Assembly: GCF_030864005.1 (NCBI RefSeq)
Contig: NZ_CP132976.1
Location: 4,402,001-4,466,000, forward strand
From: Achromobacter seleniivolatilans
GTDB taxonomy: Bacteria > Pseudomonadota > Gammaproteobacteria > Burkholderiales > Burkholderiaceae_B
Reading direction: 5' to 3'
DNA length: 64,000 bases
The notes beneath the pieces were generated by a model. It had not been told where the DNA came from, searched no databases, and saw only the letters and a program-made list of their open reading frames with translations. The number at the start of each line of letters is the position of its first letter. Positions within the stretch are counted from its first letter, which is position 1. The translations under genes were made by a program, and so were the position numbers. Below are positions 13,299 through 22,769 of this stretch, in pieces.

Positions 13299-13778
13299 CT
13301 AAGACAACTTGCGGAACATCAAGAGCAGGAGATAGCCCTTCAATGTGAGGATCAGACCGAGCAGCGCGGCAGGCCAAACCAAACTATCCTGCGCCACACG
13401 CGAAAGCAGCCCCAACAGCAATGCTGTTGCGAACAACTTGACCAACTCACCAGAGAGAAAGGTAAAGGGATTGGCTTTACCGGCCCGAACGCTGACAACC
13501 AGGCGCAATGCGAACAACGCATTGGGTATGAAATACGCTCCTGCCCCTGCCAACGCCGACCAACCCGCAGCCGCCCCTCCGACAACCCCCGCAATTACTG
13601 CTGCTGCGAGCCCCATGGCGCCTTGCGCCGCCAATGCCAACAGGAGCCCACGGCTTGCTTGAGCATTCAGCGCCGCGCGATCCGCGTCACTGAGAACCAG
13701 AACCTTAACCATTTCATTTTGGTCACCATCCTGGTCCAACAAACCCTGCTGCACACTTTGCATCGAGTTCTGCTGCAT
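13299..13778 (-). CDS. atpI: ATP synthase-associated protein AtpI
   Basis: Small membrane protein at the head of the atp operon, thought to help c-ring assembly or ion supply. The product of about 159 residues has an N-terminal hydrophilic stretch and four hydrophobic segments (LLLALAAQGAMGLAAAVIAG; WSALAGAGAYFIPNALFALRL; KLFATALLLGLL; LVWPAALLGLILTLKGYLLLL). The ATG at 13778 follows GGGGA. A TTG one codon upstream and a later ATG at 13763 are alternatives. Confidence 0.85.
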   Translation of the reverse strand: MQQNSMQSVQQGLLDQDGDQNEMVKVLVLSDADRAALNAQASRGLLLALAAQGAMGLAAAVIAGVVGGAAAGWSALAGAGAYFIPNALFALRLVVSVRAGKANPFTFLSGELVKLFATALLLGLLSRVAQDSLVWPAALLGLILTLKGYLLLLMFRKLS

Positions 13779-14050
13779 CAAACATCCCCGCGTTACTTCT
13801 TGCTCCTATCAGAACCGGCGTGCCCGTACTTGAAATCTGCGGCTTCGACCCAATCATTGGATCAATGCCTGCTTTTCTGTACGCGCTAGTGTCCGGAAAA
13901 CAGGCCAAAGGTGTTTGGAATGTGCACGCGCTTGGGGCTTATCACCCCACAGCTTGCATTCGCATTTGCACTCACCACACCTTCAACAAGCATCCTTCCA
14001 CTGCTTACCAGCCGCCACGTGTTCTTATCCCGCAAGCGTCAAACCCGCAG

Positions 14051-14080
14051 AGTATAGCGTGATTCTTTTTTCTCAAGCAA
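14051..14080 (-). promoter_or_regulatory. Candidate sigma-70 promoter for the atp operon
   Basis: Reading the minus strand, TTGCTT and TATACT are separated by 18 nt, about 270 nt upstream of atpI. The -10 element is good and the -35 weak. The rest of the 470-bp interval between atpI and the DUF1254 gene holds the terminator at 14202-14231 and no convincing gene. Confidence 0.4.
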
Positions 14081-14201
14081 ATGAACTTTCGGCGGTTTGT
14101 AAGGTGTAAACAACGGCAGGCCGTGAGCAAAATTGGGGACGCGCATCGGCCCTTCCCGCTGCCTGCTCACACCTTGCGCAGACCAGCAGCCAAGAAGTGA
14201 A

Positions 14202-14231
14202 ACAGCGGCCCCTGTGCAGGGGCCGCTGTTC
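14202..14231 (-). terminator. Strong hairpin terminator after the DUF1254 gene
   Basis: A perfect 13-bp inverted repeat, AACAGCGGCCCCT / AGGGGCCGCTGTT, with a 4-nt loop, begins 18 nt past the stop of the minus-strand gene ending at 14250. The U tract on the minus strand is short (CACTTCTTGG), so it may be only partly intrinsic. It insulates that gene from the atp promoter. Confidence 0.65.
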
Positions 14232-14249
14232 ATCAAGCAATGACGGATT

Positions 14250-15803
14250 TTAGTCTTTCTTGACCGGAGGCGGCGCCCACAGCCCGTCCAGCGCCGTATC
14301 TTGCGGCCAGTACAAACGCATACTGAGCAGGAACTGACCATCGGAAGCCGGCGAGCTGATCCAGTTGGAGCGCTTGCGTTCGCCCGGGTCACGGCGTTGG
14401 ATGTAGATGTCCAGCGAACCATCGGAGTTGTACTTCAGTCCGTCAGTGCTGCGAATCGCATAGCGATTGGCCGGATTGTCGGCAAAACCATGCTTGTCGT
14501 TATAGACATGCAGCGACCAGAACGCATTGGCAGGCGGCAGTTGGCCTTTGTCAAAGTGCAGCACGTAGTCCTCATTGGAATTGAGGATGCGGCCCTTGGA
14601 GTCCGACACGGTCACCGGGTACAACACGTCTTCCGGCGTCGGCGCACCGAGACCCGCATAGGCGACGGCGGCGCGGCGCGCGTAGTCCGTCCCGTACGTG
14701 CCGATGCCGGACAGTACCGTGTTCCAGCCGTTGATGGGCGTGGCCAGACGGCCCACGGTATCAGCAATGCGGCGGCCCGCCAGTGGCTGCGCGTCGGCCA
14801 GCGCCTGTTGCACGGCTGGGCTCAAGCGGCCAAACGAGAACGGTTGCCTGCCGTCCAGCCCGATGCGGCGCATGCGGTCCAGAATGGGCGTGTCATTGGC
14901 ATGTGGCGGGTTATTGCGCAGCACGTCAAAGAACAGCGTGAAGAACGACGCGGCGTCCATGGTCGCGACTTGCTCGGCCGGGGTGCCATCCGGCACGGTG
15001 ACTGGCATGGGCATCGGCAATCCCGCGCCAATGGGCGCCGAGCCAACACCAGGACCGGTGAGCGGATACGCATTGCCCGCGTTGCGGCCGCGAGCCGTCG
15101 AGCTGGATGCCACGGGCGTCACGAGCGGCGTAGCCGTCATGCCCGCCTGAATCTGATTGACCGCCGCGTAGTCTTGCGGGCCGCCCGCCTGAATCCAACC
15201 GATCAGCCAGCCCGTCGACGTAGGACTATGAATAACGTCCATACCGGCAGGCACGGTGCCTTGCCAGTTGGGGCCGACGATGACGAAAGACTGCGCGCCT
15301 GGACCATTGGTGCGCGTGCCGCGTGACGCAAATACATCGCTCCACATATCCAGCGCGGACAGCACCGAGTAACGGCCGCCCGTGTCAGGCAGGTTCACAA
15401 TCAACGGAGCCTGCGACACGTCAAACCACAAGCTGGAATAGAGCGCATCGGCGCTGGGCCAAGGCGTGTCGCCCGCGCGAGGATCAGGAAACGCGGCCTT
15501 GTGGCCGAACTGATTCACCGGGGCCTTGCCGTCCAACGGGCTTTGCACAGCCGTCGCCTTGCGGCGGGCCAGCTCCATCAGCACCATGGGATAAGCGTAG
15601 ACATAGGCATCAATGGCCGTATCGCGCAGTTCCTGTTCGCTCATTTGCGGGGCGGGCGCAGATGCCCCGGGGTACGGGGTTTCGGACACCAACCGAAGCG
15701 AGGGGCGCGGCGATTGAGCCTGGGCGGCGCCCACGAAGCAGACGCTCAACGCGCCGGCAAGTACAGCAGTGGACCACCGGCGTGTAGCGATAGATGTACG
15801 CAT
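14250..15803 (-). CDS. Exported DUF1254/DUF1214 domain protein
   Basis: A secreted or periplasmic protein of 517 residues, function unknown. A signal peptide (RRWSTAVLAGALSVCFVGAAQA) ends near residue 30. An N-terminal DUF1254-like region contains DAYVYAYPMVLME and a C-terminal DUF1214-like region contains NAFWSLHVYNDKHGF and ANRYAIRS, the usual order in this two-domain family. The ATG at 15803 is preferred over one 10 codons upstream because AAGGAG sits about 7 nt before it and the signal peptide follows directly. The gene stands alone between its own terminator and that of the next gene. Confidence 0.8.
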   Translation of the reverse strand: MRTSIATRRWSTAVLAGALSVCFVGAAQAQSPRPSLRLVSETPYPGASAPAPQMSEQELRDTAIDAYVYAYPMVLMELARRKATAVQSPLDGKAPVNQFGHKAAFPDPRAGDTPWPSADALYSSLWFDVSQAPLIVNLPDTGGRYSVLSALDMWSDVFASRGTRTNGPGAQSFVIVGPNWQGTVPAGMDVIHSPTSTGWLIGWIQAGGPQDYAAVNQIQAGMTATPLVTPVASSSTARGRNAGNAYPLTGPGVGSAPIGAGLPMPMPVTVPDGTPAEQVATMDAASFFTLFFDVLRNNPPHANDTPILDRMRRIGLDGRQPFSFGRLSPAVQQALADAQPLAGRRIADTVGRLATPINGWNTVLSGIGTYGTDYARRAAVAYAGLGAPTPEDVLYPVTVSDSKGRILNSNEDYVLHFDKGQLPPANAFWSLHVYNDKHGFADNPANRYAIRSTDGLKYNSDGSLDIYIQRRDPGERKRSNWISSPASDGQFLLSMRLYWPQDTALDGLWAPPPVKKD

Positions 15804-15983
15804 GCAAGGCTCCTTCTTGGTTTTTGTTTGCAAGCGAGCCGCCGCGCGAAGACTGTCCAGTTCAGGCTAGCCTCTCTGGCGCGGCACCTCTGATGACGCT
15901 TACCCAGGATAGGGAAGAACCCTGAAACAAGGTGCTGCCTAAACGTTTCAACGCACTACAAGGCCACCGCCTTTGTAAGGCCC

Positions 15984-16010
15984 GAAAAAAACGCGCCCTG
16001 AGAGGGCGCG
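15984..16010 (-). terminator. Intrinsic terminator of the enoyl-CoA hydratase gene
   Basis: An 8-bp stem, CGCGCCCT / AGGGCGCG, with a 3-nt loop is followed on the minus strand by a run of T (plus-strand AAAAAAA at 15985-15991). It lies about 50 nt beyond the stop codon at 16060. The rest of the interval 15804-16059 shows no gene. Confidence 0.85.
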
Positions 16011-16059
16011 CCGGGTGAAATCAGGGTCGTCCGGGCGTAATCCGGGGACGTAACAAACC

Positions 16060-16836
16060 TTAACGGTGTTTAAAGTCCGGTTTGCGCTTTTCGGTGAACG
16101 CGGCCATGCCTTCTTTCTGGTCTTCGGTTGCGAACAGCGAATGGAACACGCGGCGTTCGAACAACAAGCCTTCGTTCAACGAGCCTTCGAAAGCCCGGTT
16201 CACGCATTCTTTGGCCATCATGACCGACGGCAGCGACATCGACGCGATGACGGTGGCTGCGTCCAGCGCCTCTTCCATCAGCTTGTCGGCCGCGACCACA
16301 CGCGAGACCAGTCCCGCACGTTCGGCTTCTTCGGCGCCCATCATGCGGGCGGTCAGCGCCAGATCCATCGCCTTGGCTTTACCTACCGCGCGCGGCAAAC
16401 GTTGCGTGCCGCCTGCGCCCGGGATCACGCCCAGCTTGATTTCAGGCTGACCGAACTTCGCGGTGTCGGCAGCAATGATGATGTCGCACATCATGGCCAG
16501 TTCGCAGCCGCCGCCCAGCGCGTATCCGGCTACCGCAGCAATCACAGGTTTCTTGATGCGCTTGAGTGTTTCCCAATTCCGGGTGATGTATTCGCTGTTG
16601 TACACATCCATGTACGACCAGTCTTTCATCGCGCCAATGTCGGCGCCAGCGGCGAAGGCTTTCTCGCTGCCCGTGATGACCACGCAGCCGATGTCTGCAT
16701 TCGACTCGAAAGCCAGCAAGGCCGCGCCGAGCTCATCCATCAGTTGATCGTTCAGCGCGTTGAGCGCCTTGGGACGGTTCAGCGTCAGTAGGCCAACGCG
16801 GCCCCGGGTTTCGACCAGTACAAACGACTCGCTCAT
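16060..16836 (-). CDS. Enoyl-CoA hydratase (crotonase family)
   Basis: Hydrates trans-2-enoyl-CoA to 3-hydroxyacyl-CoA in fatty-acid or related acyl-CoA breakdown. The 258-residue product has the crotonase oxyanion-hole segments ([14 protein letters not shown] and [15 protein letters not shown]) and both catalytic glutamates in the expected places (GGCELAM and [16 protein letters not shown]). The start MSESFVLVE at 16836 is chosen by family alignment and leaves only 21 nt to the divergent M61 peptidase gene. It resembles FadB1x/PaaF-type short-chain hydratases. The exact substrate is not evident. Confidence 0.9.
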   Translation of the reverse strand: MSESFVLVETRGRVGLLTLNRPKALNALNDQLMDELGAALLAFESNADIGCVVITGSEKAFAAGADIGAMKDWSYMDVYNSEYITRNWETLKRIKKPVIAAVAGYALGGGCELAMMCDIIIAADTAKFGQPEIKLGVIPGAGGTQRLPRAVGKAKAMDLALTARMMGAEEAERAGLVSRVVAADKLMEEALDAATVIASMSLPSVMMAKECVNRAFEGSLNEGLLFERRVFHSLFATEDQKEGMAAFTEKRKPDFKHR

Positions 16837-16857
16837 TGAATGTCTCCAGAATAAGAT

Positions 16858-18639
16858 ATGCGCATGAAAAAAATAGATGCCGCTTTTCCGATACTTTACC
16901 GCCTTGCGCCCCACGACCCGGCCGGTCACCGCTACCGGATAACCCTAAGCATAGACACGCCGTCCCCCGAGGGCCAACGCCTGTCGCTGCCAGCCTGGAT
17001 TCCCGGCAGCTACCTGATCCGCGATTTCTCGCGCCAGATCGAATCGGTGACAGCATATTCGGGCACGCGACGGTTGAATGTCGACAAAACCGACAACCAC
17101 ACCTGGCAGGCCGCGCCTTGCGATGGACCATTACGCGTCGAGTATGTGGTGTACGCCTGGGACTTGTCGGTGCGTGGCGCGCATCTGGACGAAACCCATG
17201 GCTTCTTCAATGGCACCAGCGTGTTTCTGCGCGTGCACGGCCAGGATCATCTGCCCTGCCTGGTGGATCTGGCGCCGCCGCGTGGCGTTGAGGGCTGGAA
17301 GGTCTATACCAGCCTGCCCGAAGCCCGCGGCCACAAGGGCGCCGCGCGCCGGCATGGTTTCGGCTTGTATGTGGCTCCGGACTACGACGCGCTGATCGAC
17401 CATCCGGTCGAGATGGGCACGCCGCAAGTCGCGCGCTTTGTTGCGCACGGCGCCGAACATGAATTGGTATTCACGGGCGTGGCGCCCAATCTGGATCTTG
17501 CCCGCATCACGGATGACGTAAAGAAAATCTGTGAAACGCAGATCGCCTTCTTCGAGCCGCGCAGCAAACGCGCGCCGTTCCTGGACAGTTCCGACCGCTA
17601 TGTCTTCATGACCATGGTGACGGGCGACGGCTACGGCGGCCTGGAGCATCGCGCCAGCACCGCGCTGATGACCGCGCGCAAAGACTTGCCGGTGCTGGGC
17701 CAGCAAGGCCAGGGCGAAGGGTATCGCGGCTTTCTGGGTCTGGTCAGCCACGAGTATTTCCATACGTGGAACGTCAAGCGCATCAAGCCGGATGCGTTTG
17801 CCCCCTACCATCTGGAACAGCCGGACCTGACGCGCCTTTTGTGGGTGTTCGAAGGGTTCACCTCCTACTACGACGACCTGCTGTTGCTGCGCTCCGGTGC
17901 GATCACACAATCCGATTACCTGCGCCTGCTGGCTAAAACCATTACCAGCGTGGCCCGCACGCCGGGCCGCCACAAGCAATCGGTTGCCGAAAGCTCGTTT
18001 GACGCATGGACGCGCTATTACAAGCAGGACGAGAACTCGCCCAATGCTCTCGTCAGCTACTACACCAAGGGCGCGCTGGTTGCGTTGGGTCTGGACCTGC
18101 TCATCCGCCGCGACAGCAACGGCAAGCACTCGCTGGACGACGTGATGCGCTTGCTGTGGGAGCGCTATGGCCGTGACTTCTATCTAGGCAAACCGCAAGG
18201 CCTGCCCGAAGATGCTCTGCCCGCACTGATACGCGAAGCCACCGGTGTCGATACCCGCCGCTTCATTGCCCGCCACGCCTACGGCACGGCCGATGTGCCG
18301 CTGGCCGAGCTGCTGGCAACACAAGGCGTGACGCTGCAATGGAAATCATCCGTCAATATCCCGACGCTCGACGTACGCACGCGCAAGCAAGGTGATGCGC
18401 TGACGCTGGCCACCGTGCTTGAAGGCGGCGCCGGACACAAGGGCGGCCTGTCTGCCGGAGATGTACTGGTGGCCGTGGATGGGCTGCGCGTGGACGCGCC
18501 GGCAGGATTGGATTTGCTGTTGGCGCAATATCAGATCGGCGACCGGGTGTCGGTCCACGTTTTCCGGCGTGACGAGTTACGGGAATTCCGCGTGAAGCTT
18601 GCCGCGCCAGAGGCACTGGATTGCGTGCTGGTGATTTGA
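16858..18639 (+). CDS. M61 family glycyl aminopeptidase with PDZ domain
   Basis: Metallopeptidase predicted to release N-terminal glycine or similar residues. The 593-residue protein has an N-terminal all-beta region, the zinc motif HEYFH at about residues 298-302 with a downstream glutamate in [12 protein letters not shown], and a C-terminal PDZ domain (about 490-590, [21 protein letters not shown]). No signal peptide is obvious, so it is probably cytosolic. Two ATGs, at 16858 and 16864, are possible. It is divergent from the enoyl-CoA hydratase gene. Confidence 0.9.
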   Translation: MRMKKIDAAFPILYRLAPHDPAGHRYRITLSIDTPSPEGQRLSLPAWIPGSYLIRDFSRQIESVTAYSGTRRLNVDKTDNHTWQAAPCDGPLRVEYVVYAWDLSVRGAHLDETHGFFNGTSVFLRVHGQDHLPCLVDLAPPRGVEGWKVYTSLPEARGHKGAARRHGFGLYVAPDYDALIDHPVEMGTPQVARFVAHGAEHELVFTGVAPNLDLARITDDVKKICETQIAFFEPRSKRAPFLDSSDRYVFMTMVTGDGYGGLEHRASTALMTARKDLPVLGQQGQGEGYRGFLGLVSHEYFHTWNVKRIKPDAFAPYHLEQPDLTRLLWVFEGFTSYYDDLLLLRSGAITQSDYLRLLAKTITSVARTPGRHKQSVAESSFDAWTRYYKQDENSPNALVSYYTKGALVALGLDLLIRRDSNGKHSLDDVMRLLWERYGRDFYLGKPQGLPEDALPALIREATGVDTRRFIARHAYGTADVPLAELLATQGVTLQWKSSVNIPTLDVRTRKQGDALTLATVLEGGAGHKGGLSAGDVLVAVDGLRVDAPAGLDLLLAQYQIGDRVSVHVFRRDELREFRVKLAAPEALDCVLVI

Positions 18640-18676
18640 CGGCAATGTGATCGTGGCGGGGCGGGCCAGGCGCGGC

Positions 18677-20062
18677 TTATGCAGACACAAACGCCGCCGC
18701 TCCTGCCCGATACGCTGCCCCGGCATGTTCCGCCGGCAGCTCCCCCCGGCCCGCGCCGAACAGCTTTTGCCGTAATCCCCCTTCTGCATAGGCCGTCTTG
18801 TAAACGCCTCGGGATTGCAGTTCGGGAATTACCAGATCGATAAAGTCGCCATAGCATTCCGGCGTAACCGTGCGCGCCAGGTTGAAGCCGTCGATATCCG
18901 TTTCGTCCACCCATGCCGCGAGTTCATCCGCCACTTGGCTCGCGCTGCCCACCAGGGCCGGGTACCGCCCGCCCAGCGCCATGTCTGCAAGCAGATCCCG
19001 CACCGTCCGATCGGTACGAGCAACGGTCAGACTCTGTACCGCTGATTCGATGGCATTGTTCTTCACATAGCGGATGGGCTCGTCTTGCGCGTAGCGTGAA
19101 AAATCGATGCCCGTCGAGCTGGCGTAGTGCGCCAGGCCGGCTTCAGGATTTGCGTAGCGCAAATACTCGGCATGTTTTTCACGCGCCTGGGCTTCGGTCT
19201 GTCCGACCACCGCCGTCACACCCATGAAGAATTTAATGTCACGCGGATTCCGGCCTTCGCGCGCCACCGACTCTCTTACGCTTGCGACCAATTTGCGCAA
19301 GCCTTCCTTGGTCTGGCTCGACACGAACACACATTCGGCATGACGGGCGGCGAACGCCTGACCGCGGCCGGATGATCCGGCCTGATAGAGCACCGGCGTG
19401 CGCTGAGGCGACGGCTCAGACAAGTGATAACCCTGCACCTGGTAATACTTGCCGGCGTGGTCCACGCGCCGCACGGCTTCGGGGTCGGCGTATACGCGAG
19501 CCAGCTTATCCGCCCGGACCGCATCGCGATCCCAGCTGCCTTCCCACAATTTATAGGCGACCTCCAGAAACTCATCGGCGCGGTCGTAGCGCTCATCATG
19601 CGCGATCTGGCCGGAAAGCCCCATCGCACGCGCCGCGCTTTCCAGATAACCGGTCACGATATTCCAGCCGATACGGCCGTTGGTCAGATGGTCCAGCGTG
19701 GAAAATCGGCGGGCCAGCAGATAGGGCGCTTCGTAGGTCAGATTCACCGTAACGCCAAAGCCCAGGTGCTTGGTCACCGCGGCCATCGCGGACACCGTCA
19801 GCAGCGGGTCATTCACCGGCAGCTGGATCGATTCGCGCAACGTCAGGTTGGCGGAATCCTGATAAACATCGTAGACGCCCACAATGTCAGCCAGGAACAA
19901 GCCATCGAACAGCCCGCGCTCCAGCAAGCGCGCCAGATCGGTCCAGTACTCCAATGTCTTGTACTGCGTCGAGGTGTCTCGCGGATGGGTCCACAGCCCG
20001 TGGTTGATATGCCCGACGCAATTCATATTGAACGCGTTCAAAAGGATTTGCTTCTTCGCCAT
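18677..20062 (-). CDS. NtaA/SnaA/DszA family FMN-dependent monooxygenase
   Basis: Bacterial luciferase-like two-component flavin monooxygenase of 461 residues, expected to use reduced FMN from a separate reductase to oxidise an organosulfur or chelate substrate. Family features: KKQILLNAFNMNCVGHINHGLW at the N-terminus in outline, LARLLERGLFDGLFLADIVGVY, the LARRFSTLDHLTNGRIGWNIVTG segment, and a C-terminal DGFNLARTVTPE. It lies downstream of two SfnB-like genes in a convergent position to the M61 gene. No FMN reductase gene is present in the block, so the partner must be elsewhere. Substrate not determinable from sequence. Confidence 0.85.
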   Translation of the reverse strand: MAKKQILLNAFNMNCVGHINHGLWTHPRDTSTQYKTLEYWTDLARLLERGLFDGLFLADIVGVYDVYQDSANLTLRESIQLPVNDPLLTVSAMAAVTKHLGFGVTVNLTYEAPYLLARRFSTLDHLTNGRIGWNIVTGYLESAARAMGLSGQIAHDERYDRADEFLEVAYKLWEGSWDRDAVRADKLARVYADPEAVRRVDHAGKYYQVQGYHLSEPSPQRTPVLYQAGSSGRGQAFAARHAECVFVSSQTKEGLRKLVASVRESVAREGRNPRDIKFFMGVTAVVGQTEAQAREKHAEYLRYANPEAGLAHYASSTGIDFSRYAQDEPIRYVKNNAIESAVQSLTVARTDRTVRDLLADMALGGRYPALVGSASQVADELAAWVDETDIDGFNLARTVTPECYGDFIDLVIPELQSRGVYKTAYAEGGLRQKLFGAGRGELPAEHAGAAYRAGAAAFVSA

Positions 20063-20082
20063 GATGTGCCGTTCCGTCAGGA

Positions 20083-21300
20083 TCAGGTTGTGCCCACGCG
20101 ACCGGGCGCGATGTCATTCAGGTAGTAATTTCCCACCGCATGCCGCTTCCAGCGCACCGGGTCGTGCAGCGTATGCGTACGTGCATTGCGCCAATGGCGA
20201 TCCAGATTCAGGTGGTCCAGCGTGGATTGCGTGCCCGCCAGTTCGAACAGCTTGGTGCCGGCCGCAAGCGATGCCTCAGTAGTCAGGACGCGCGCTTCTG
20301 CCACCGCGATAGCGGCAGCAGCCACATGGGCTGGCGTGCCATCAGCGGTTGCCACATCCAGAATGCGGCCAGCCCGCGCAACCAGCGCGCGCGCCGCTTC
20401 AAGACGGATCGACAGCCGGCCGAACTCGCTGATGGTCAGTGGATCGTCGGCTGCGCGCTCCACGCCGGCATCAATCCACGGGCGTGAGCGTTCACGCACG
20501 AAGACCAGCGCATCTTGCAGCGCGGCCTGACCGATGCCCAGGTCAATGGCCGCATGAATAATCTGCGCCAGCGGTTTGATGGTGTTGGGCGCGGCCGCTG
20601 GGTCTGCCAGCACCATCACGTCTTCATCAGGCACCGCCACGTCCTTGAAGTGCACGGTGCCGCTACCCGTGACCCGTTGGCCAAAGCCCGACCAATCATC
20701 GATGACTTCAACTCCCGGACTATCCCGGCGGACAATCGCCAGCCGTTGAATGCCGTCCGGGCCCACGGTAGCGGTGGGTATCCATTGCGCATAGAGCGCG
20801 CCCGTGCAATAGAACTTGCTGCCGTTGATACGCCATCCGCCCTGTCGGTCGGCGGTCAGGCTGGTGCGGCGCTCGGATGCCGTGCGCGTGCCGGTCTCTG
20901 CCAAGGCGTTGCCAAAGCGTTCCCCTGCCAGCGCCCGCGCATAAAAACGGCGCTGCTGGTCAGCCGTGCCATTTACCCGCAGCACTTCCAAGGCGTAATA
21001 ATGGTTCTGCGGAATTTGCCCCAACGAGCCGTCTGCACGCGAGATGATCGCGGTGACTTCGGCCAGCGTCACGCGCGACACCCCTGCCCCGCCGTGTTCG
21101 CGTGGCACGGTAATGCCCCATAAGCCCGATTGCGAATAGCGTTCCAGCTCCGGCAGCGGCAGCCGCCGCTCCCGGTCGCGCTGTGAAGCTTCCTGCGCAA
21201 AATCCTCGGCCAGCGCGCGCGCCACTTCCAACGCCTGCGCGTCGGAATCAATGATGGCGGCGCGACGCGACGCCAAGGTCGAAATCTTCTCGTATGGCAT
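20083..21300 (-). CDS. SfnB/DszC-like acyl-CoA dehydrogenase-fold flavoenzyme (copy 1)
   Basis: A 405-residue acyl-CoA-dehydrogenase-fold protein of the SfnB sulfur-acquisition/DszC type, which oxygenates sulfides or sulfones using FMNH2. Seen: GLWGITVPREHGGAGVSRVTLAEV, a WRINGSKFYCTGALYA core, VDDWSGFGQRVTGSGTV, and the C-terminal HWRNARTHTLHDPVRWKRHAVG signature. The ATG at 21300 begins 4 nt after the upstream paralogue's stop. An earlier in-frame start at 21339 would overlap that gene. It is a tandem relative of the next gene and forms one unit with the NtaA-like gene 20 nt downstream. Confidence 0.85.
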   Translation of the reverse strand: MPYEKISTLASRRAAIIDSDAQALEVARALAEDFAQEASQRDRERRLPLPELERYSQSGLWGITVPREHGGAGVSRVTLAEVTAIISRADGSLGQIPQNHYYALEVLRVNGTADQQRRFYARALAGERFGNALAETGTRTASERRTSLTADRQGGWRINGSKFYCTGALYAQWIPTATVGPDGIQRLAIVRRDSPGVEVIDDWSGFGQRVTGSGTVHFKDVAVPDEDVMVLADPAAAPNTIKPLAQIIHAAIDLGIGQAALQDALVFVRERSRPWIDAGVERAADDPLTISEFGRLSIRLEAARALVARAGRILDVATADGTPAHVAAAAIAVAEARVLTTEASLAAGTKLFELAGTQSTLDHLNLDRHWRNARTHTLHDPVRWKRHAVGNYYLNDIAPGRVGTT

Positions 21301-21304
21301 GGCG

Positions 21305-22546
21305 TCAGATCCAGGAGTGACGGTTGGGCCGCTGGTCATTCAGCACGTAATTCCCTACCGCGTGGTATTTCCAGCGCACGGGATCATGCAAGGTATGTGT
21401 ACGTGCATTTCGCCAATGCCGGTCCAGGTTGAACTCGGCCAGCGATGCCCGCGCGCCAGATACCTCGAACAGTTTTTCGCTCGCGGCCAATGCAATGTCA
21501 GTCGATAGCGCCTTGGCACGCGCAACCGCGATTGACGCTGCCGCAACATCGTCTGCATTCAACACGCGGCCCCTCAAGTCATCCAGGATTTGCGCGGCCT
21601 CTGTCAGCAGGGCTTGAGCCGCGTGCAGCTCGATGTACAACTGGCCCACATCCGCAATCACATAAGGGTCCTGCGTGGCACGTTCGACATTCGCTTCCAC
21701 CCAGGGGCGCGCCCGCTCGCGTAGAAATTTGACGGTGTCCTGCAAGGCGCCCTCTGCAATCCCGGCATCAATCGCTGCCTGCAACAGTTGCGCGAAGGGG
21801 CCTTGCACGACGGCCGCTTGCTGAATCTGCCAGGCGGGCAGAATGCTGTCGGCCTCGACGCGCACCTGATCCAGCAACACCGTCCCGCTGGCCGTGGTGC
21901 GTTGGCCGAAGCTGGACCAGTCGTCCACCACAGACAGTCCGGGCGCGCCGCGCTCCAGAATCACCGTGACCAACCGCCCTTCGGTATCCAGCACCTTGGA
22001 CGGAATCCAATGTGCAAACAGCGCACCCGTTGAATAGAACTTGCGCCCGCTGACCCGATAGCCGTCGCCATCGGCTACCAGCCGCGCTTCGATATCGCGT
22101 GTGTGCTTCGTGTGCCGCTCGGGTCCAGCGTTGCCCAGCCGGCGTCCGGCCAGCACGCCTTCGTAGTAGCGTCGCTGTTGAGCGGGCGTACCCGTCAATC
22201 GCAACAGGTTCAAGAATCCGAAGTGATTCTGCGGGATCTGCCCCAAGGACGGATCTGCCGCGCTGATGATGCGGAACACATCAGCCAGCGTCACGTGCGA
22301 CACCTCGGCGCCGCCGAACTCCCGTGGCACGGTAATGCCGCCCAAGCCGCTTGCGGAATAGCGTTCGATTTCACGCCATGGCAAACCGCGCGCCCGGTCC
22401 CGCTCGGCCGCGCCCACAGCAAAATCCGCGGCCAACGTATGGGCGATTTCGATGGCTTGCTCATCGTCCTGAATGCGTGCGGCGGGAACAATACGCGGCG
22501 CCTCCTCGCTCTGCGAACTTGGATACGTGCTTGAAGCTTGCGTCAT
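21305..22546 (-). CDS. SfnB/DszC-like acyl-CoA dehydrogenase-fold flavoenzyme (copy 2)
   Basis: A 413-residue paralogue of the gene that follows it, with the same landmarks: GLGGITVPREFGGAEVSHVTLADV, YRVSGRKFYSTGALFAHWIPS, VDDWSSFGQRTTASGTV and HWRNARTHTLHDPVRWKYHAVG. The pair probably arose by tandem duplication and may act on different substrates or as a heteromer. The MTQASS start at 22546 is chosen over the longer frame to 22687 because that extension looks non-coding. It heads the minus-strand operon and is divergent from the ferritin-like gene at 22770. Confidence 0.85.
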   Translation of the reverse strand: MTQASSTYPSSQSEEAPRIVPAARIQDDEQAIEIAHTLAADFAVGAAERDRARGLPWREIERYSASGLGGITVPREFGGAEVSHVTLADVFRIISAADPSLGQIPQNHFGFLNLLRLTGTPAQQRRYYEGVLAGRRLGNAGPERHTKHTRDIEARLVADGDGYRVSGRKFYSTGALFAHWIPSKVLDTEGRLVTVILERGAPGLSVVDDWSSFGQRTTASGTVLLDQVRVEADSILPAWQIQQAAVVQGPFAQLLQAAIDAGIAEGALQDTVKFLRERARPWVEANVERATQDPYVIADVGQLYIELHAAQALLTEAAQILDDLRGRVLNADDVAAASIAVARAKALSTDIALAASEKLFEVSGARASLAEFNLDRHWRNARTHTLHDPVRWKYHAVGNYVLNDQRPNRHSWI

Positions 22547-22769
22547 GTTGCACCCCGGCGTTGGGAAAAGATGCAGCCTATCGGCGCCAGGGCGGGCACG
22601 GAAGGACGGATTTCTTATGCAGTTATTTGGAATCGGTATATGCGTACACGGCGCCCCGTCGCACCTGTTAGCGGCCTGCTTGCACACATATCGAAATCAC
22701 CAAAGAATGTTTGGTGGCAGAGGCGGCGCTTGCTTAGAGTCGAGACTTTTCCGCGTCGATGACTCCGCC

